Below are positions 5,047 to 7,040 of a stretch of DNA of 7,040 bases, piece after piece. The stretch's first letter is position 1. Each line of letters begins with the position of its first letter. The position numbers and the translations under genes are program-made. The DNA comes from Methanospirillum hungatei (GTDB taxonomy: Archaea > Halobacteriota > Methanomicrobia > Methanomicrobiales > Methanospirillaceae). Where the stretch lies: NCBI GenBank assembly GCA_003251955.1, contig QKDV01000286.1:1-7040 (forward strand), in the 5' to 3' direction. Below the pieces are notes generated by a model. The model searched no databases and had not been told where the DNA came from. It was given only the letters and a program-made list of their open reading frames with translations.

Positions 5047-5747
5047 GAGGTTATTGCCCCCATGACCTGCATAAACTGGTCAGGAGGTACTGTTGCAAGG
5101 TCAGGATAGGTAATGTTAGGGAGATTGTAACATTTCATGGTCTGGTACTCAAGCCAGGTTCCATACAACGAGAGGGCAGCAGTCCGGGTAGGTACATCCT
5201 GTCCGAACATTTCAGAACTCCGGTTCAGCACCATAATACTTTCAATAACCCTAATACACCGTCCAGCCCCTGTCTGATATTCGTTTCTCAGACTGCTGAC
5301 AGATGGGGAGAGAGAATATCCATTCGTCTCGTTGATGTTTTTAGTCAGACGTATCCGAGCATAATCAGTGGTAAGGTTTAACATCTGGGGTAGATCGGTA
5401 CCAAATGTTGCAGCTCCGTCAACGCGACCTTTGATATCATAAAAATCAGGGATCCAGTACTGGTTCATCAGGAAGAGAAACTGTTGATCTGCTAAACTGA
5501 TGTTACTAACAGAGGGGTTCACCGGAGCGGTTTGGGTCTTATTGGAGGAATTCACTTTACTAGTTGGAGCAGGAGTCAGGGTGAGATTTGCCATAGGTGA
5601 TGGGCCAGTCTGTGAGGTATTCACAGTTACTGCTGGGATTACAGCCTGAACAGACTGATTTTGTATTGAGAGAGGAGTTGCCGATGCTAATGTGGATAGT
5701 AAGATAATTGGAATGAATAGAGTGAAAATAACCGGTAATATTCTCAT
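5043..5747 (-). CDS. Secreted, sequon-rich protein of unknown function
   Basis: A 234-residue protein that I do not recognise. It begins with a clear signal peptide: a short basic start, a hydrophobic core at about 5-20, and a likely cut after Ala-Ser-Ala (21-23). Residues 24-85 are low-complexity, rich in Thr, Ser, Pro, Val and Asn, and look like an extended linker. Residues 86-234 look like a folded domain (LADQQFLFLMNQYWIPDFYD at its start) with only two cysteines, 164 and 206, which could form a disulfide outside the cell. Ten N-x-S/T sequons are present (Asn 30, 43, 54, 66, 69, 82, 124, 139, 175, 211), with six in the first 82 residues, suggesting an N-glycosylated surface protein. No C-terminal anchor is seen. 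The ATG at 5747 lacks a Shine-Dalgarno and lies about 29 bases from a TATA-like box, so the transcript may be nearly leaderless. The stop overlaps the start of the LOG-like gene, placing both in one operon. Confidence 0.8.
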   Translation of the reverse strand: MRILPVIFTLFIPIILLSTLASATPLSIQNQSVQAVIPAVTVNTSQTGPSPMANLTLTPAPTSKVNSSNKTQTAPVNPSVSNISLADQQFLFLMNQYWIPDFYDIKGRVDGAATFGTDLPQMLNLTTDYARIRLTKNINETNGYSLSPSVSSLRNEYQTGAGRCIRVIESIMVLNRSSEMFGQDVPTRTAALSLYGTWLEYQTMKCYNLPNITYPDLATVPPDQFMQVMGAITS

Positions 5748-5771
5748 TAATTCTATGTTGACGTCTGGTTA

Positions 5772-5779
5772 GATAATAT
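5772..5779 (-). promoter_or_regulatory. TATA-like box of the secreted-protein/LOG operon
   Basis: The minus strand reads GAGATATTATC. Its centre is about 29 bases from the ATG at 5747, so an archaeal start site would fall at or within a few bases of the ATG. Together with the absence of a Shine-Dalgarno, this suggests leaderless or near-leaderless translation. Confidence 0.45.
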
Positions 5780-5898
5780 CTCGTCCCCAAAATGTTCAGA
5801 TTGGATCATGTGAAAGACATCAGTCAGAAGGGGATTGTTGTAATTTCTCATTGACTATTAATATTTGCAACGCATTAACATAGGTAAGGAAATCCTAC

Positions 5899-5919
5899 AA
5901 ATAATATTAATGATTTTAT
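5899..5919 (+). promoter_or_regulatory. AT-rich candidate promoter of the receiver-GAF-PAS gene
   Basis: The plus strand has AATAATATTAATG followed by ATTTTATC, either of which could serve as the TATA box; a start near 5935-5942 would give a leader of about 40 bases. GAGTGAT at 5960-5966 is a modest ribosome binding site, 11 bases before the ATG. The exact box cannot be chosen by eye. Confidence 0.35.
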
Positions 5920-5977
5920 CTGATTTTCCCCATAGACCTTGATTATTAGATGAAAATCCGAGTGATAAACCTGATAC

Positions 5978-7040
5978 ATGAATAACCAGGCAGACCTACC
6001 CGCAATCGCACATGAACGGGTGCTTCATGTGGATGATGAGCCGATGATCTGTGACATAACCAGGTTGTGCCTTGAACGTGGAGGGCGTTTCAGGGTTGAT
6101 GTGGTCTATAATGCGGAAGAAGCACTAACTCTCCTTAAATCTGGCTCATATTCATGTGTAATATCTGATTATGAGATGCCGATGATGAACGGGATCGAAT
6201 TTCTGAAAGAGATCCGTTCATTTGATCCAGAGCTCCCATTCATCCTCTTTAGTGGCAGGGGAAGAGAGACTGTGGTAATAGAGGCTATCAATACCGGTGC
6301 AGACTTTTTCATCCAGAAAGGAGGAGATACTAAAACTCTCTTTGCCGAACTTAACCATAAAGTTGAATATGCGATCACCAAGCATCATGCAAGGCTCGCT
6401 CTGAAGCGTAGGGATGCTATCCTTGAGGCAGTGAGCCTGGTTGCCACGCTCTTCCTCGGTGGTGAGGCATTCAATAAAGCTCTGAAAGAATCTTTGACCC
6501 TGTTCGGTTTGGCAACCGAGGTAGATATGGTACTCATCTTCAGGGAGGATCCAAGCAATCCCTTCGATAACCAGTATTATCGCCTCTGTGGCTGGAGCAG
6601 ACTCGTAGATCAAGAGCCTGCAGAGGGACTGATCTTAACTCCTGAAAATGATTCGTTTTGGGAGGAGAAGATCCTACAGGGATCTCCGGTTGTTGGACCT
6701 GCTATTTATTTTTCTGATGTTGCTGAACAATTTATAAAAACGGAGCATATCAAGTCTATTGCTGCATTCCCCATTGTTGCAGACAGGAAAGTCAGAGGGA
6801 TGATCTGGTTCTGTGACTGTCTTACCGAACGCCAGTGGGCAGTAGTTGAGGTCGATGCACTGCAGGCAGCTGCTTCCATCATTGGATCTGCACTCTCACA
6901 AGAGGAGATGCATTCAGAACTTCTCACAGGAAAAGAGAGGTACGAGTCCATGTACTCAATGATGCGCCAGATCTGTGATACCGTCCCTGATATGCTCTGG
7001 GCCAGGGATCTTCAGGGCAGGTACATGTTCGTCAACAAGG
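5978..7040 (+). CDS. Receiver-GAF-PAS signalling protein, 3' end cut by window edge
   Basis: The frame is open from the ATG at 5978 to the window end (354 complete codons, no stop). Residues 14-130 form a response-regulator receiver domain: RVLHVDDEP with acidic-pocket Asp19 and Asp20, phosphoacceptor Asp64 in VISDYEMPMMNG, Ser92 in ILFSGRG at the usual Thr/Ser switch position, and Lys114 in FIQKGG. All phosphorylation residues are present, so it should be active. Residues about 146-312 resemble a GAF domain (SIAAFPIVADRKVRGMIWF, then RQWAVVEVDALQAAASIIGSAL). From about 322 a PAS domain begins (ICDTVPDMLWARDLQGRYMFVNK) and runs off the edge. In Methanomicrobiales such proteins usually continue with more PAS domains and a histidine kinase, but that part is not seen. 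It is cytoplasmic, with no membrane helix in view. It is transcribed divergently from the secreted-protein operon, so a regulatory link is possible but unproven. Confidence 0.9.
   Translation, partial: MNNQADLPAIAHERVLHVDDEPMICDITRLCLERGGRFRVDVVYNAEEALTLLKSGSYSCVISDYEMPMMNGIEFLKEIRSFDPELPFILFSGRGRETVVIEAINTGADFFIQKGGDTKTLFAELNHKVEYAITKHHARLALKRRDAILEAVSLVATLFLGGEAFNKALKESLTLFGLATEVDMVLIFREDPSNPFDNQYYRLCGWSRLVDQEPAEGLILTPENDSFWEEKILQGSPVVGPAIYFSDVAEQFIKTEHIKSIAAFPIVADRKVRGMIWFCDCLTERQWAVVEVDALQAAASIIGSALSQEEMHSELLTGKERYESMYSMMRQICDTVPDMLWARDLQGRYMFVNK

Larger units (their letters stand above)
5748..5977. other. Divergent intergenic promoter region
   Basis: This 230-base AT-rich stretch separates the minus-strand secreted-protein operon from the plus-strand signalling gene and must hold both promoters. 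No RNA gene or extra reading frame was seen. ATTAATATT (5857-5865) and AATATTAAT (5903-5911) are reverse complements, but in such AT-rich sequence this may be chance. Confidence 0.6.

Noticed and set aside
5857..5911. Inverted repeat ATTAATATT/AATATTAAT in the divergent promoter region as an operator
   Set aside because: The arms are pure A/T in an AT-rich region and 37 bases apart, so chance is the simplest explanation; it is noted only in the description of the region.
6218..6613. A 131-codon minus-strand frame inside the receiver-GAF gene
   Set aside because: The plus frame carries intact receiver and GAF motifs across the same bases; the minus frame has no recognisable features.

Overview
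The window looks like chromosomal DNA of a methanogenic archaeon, most likely of the order Methanomicrobiales (Methanospirillum-like by overall impression; genus not proven). The reasons are a close match, judged from memory, to the methanogen aquaporin AqpM; two proteins recognised as the archaeal families DUF2193 and DUF2180; AT-rich archaeal TATA-like boxes with GGAG/GTGAT-type ribosome binding sites; and a receiver-GAF-PAS signalling protein of the kind abundant in this order.

Layout. Positions 1-5747 are all on the minus strand and fall into three transcription units, described here in transcription order. (1) 5747->4555: a secreted, sequon-rich protein of unknown function whose stop codon overlaps (ATGA) the start of a SLOG/LOG-like Rossmann protein (TIGR00725 type). 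(2) 4393->2580: a DUF47/PhoU-like protein overlapping (GTGA) a PiT-family phosphate permease, which together form a low-affinity phosphate uptake module. (3) 2333->1: DUF2193 protein, then a small DUF2180 zinc-finger-like protein, then aqpM, which is cut by the window edge after its second NPA box. In unit 3 each downstream ribosome binding site overlaps or abuts the stop codon of the gene before it, so translation is probably coupled. On the plus strand, 5978->7040 encodes a receiver domain, a GAF domain and the start of a PAS domain; it runs off the right edge and is probably an N-terminal-REC sensor kinase or similar.

Intergenic regions. 2334-2579 is unusually structured. It holds two back-to-back hairpins, one of which pairs with the DUF2193 ribosome binding site, a TATA-like box, an 18-bp perfect palindrome just upstream of that box, and further nested inverted repeats. 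4394-4554 holds the DUF47-pit promoter region with a 19-bp dyad. 5748-5977 is the divergent promoter region between the secreted-protein operon and the signalling gene.

Most interesting content. The DUF2193-DUF2180-aqpM operon joins a membrane channel to two uncharacterised, cysteine-rich archaeal proteins behind what looks like an elaborate regulatory leader. The secreted protein/LOG pair is a second unit of unknown function. No mobile element, CRISPR array, rRNA or tRNA gene was seen.
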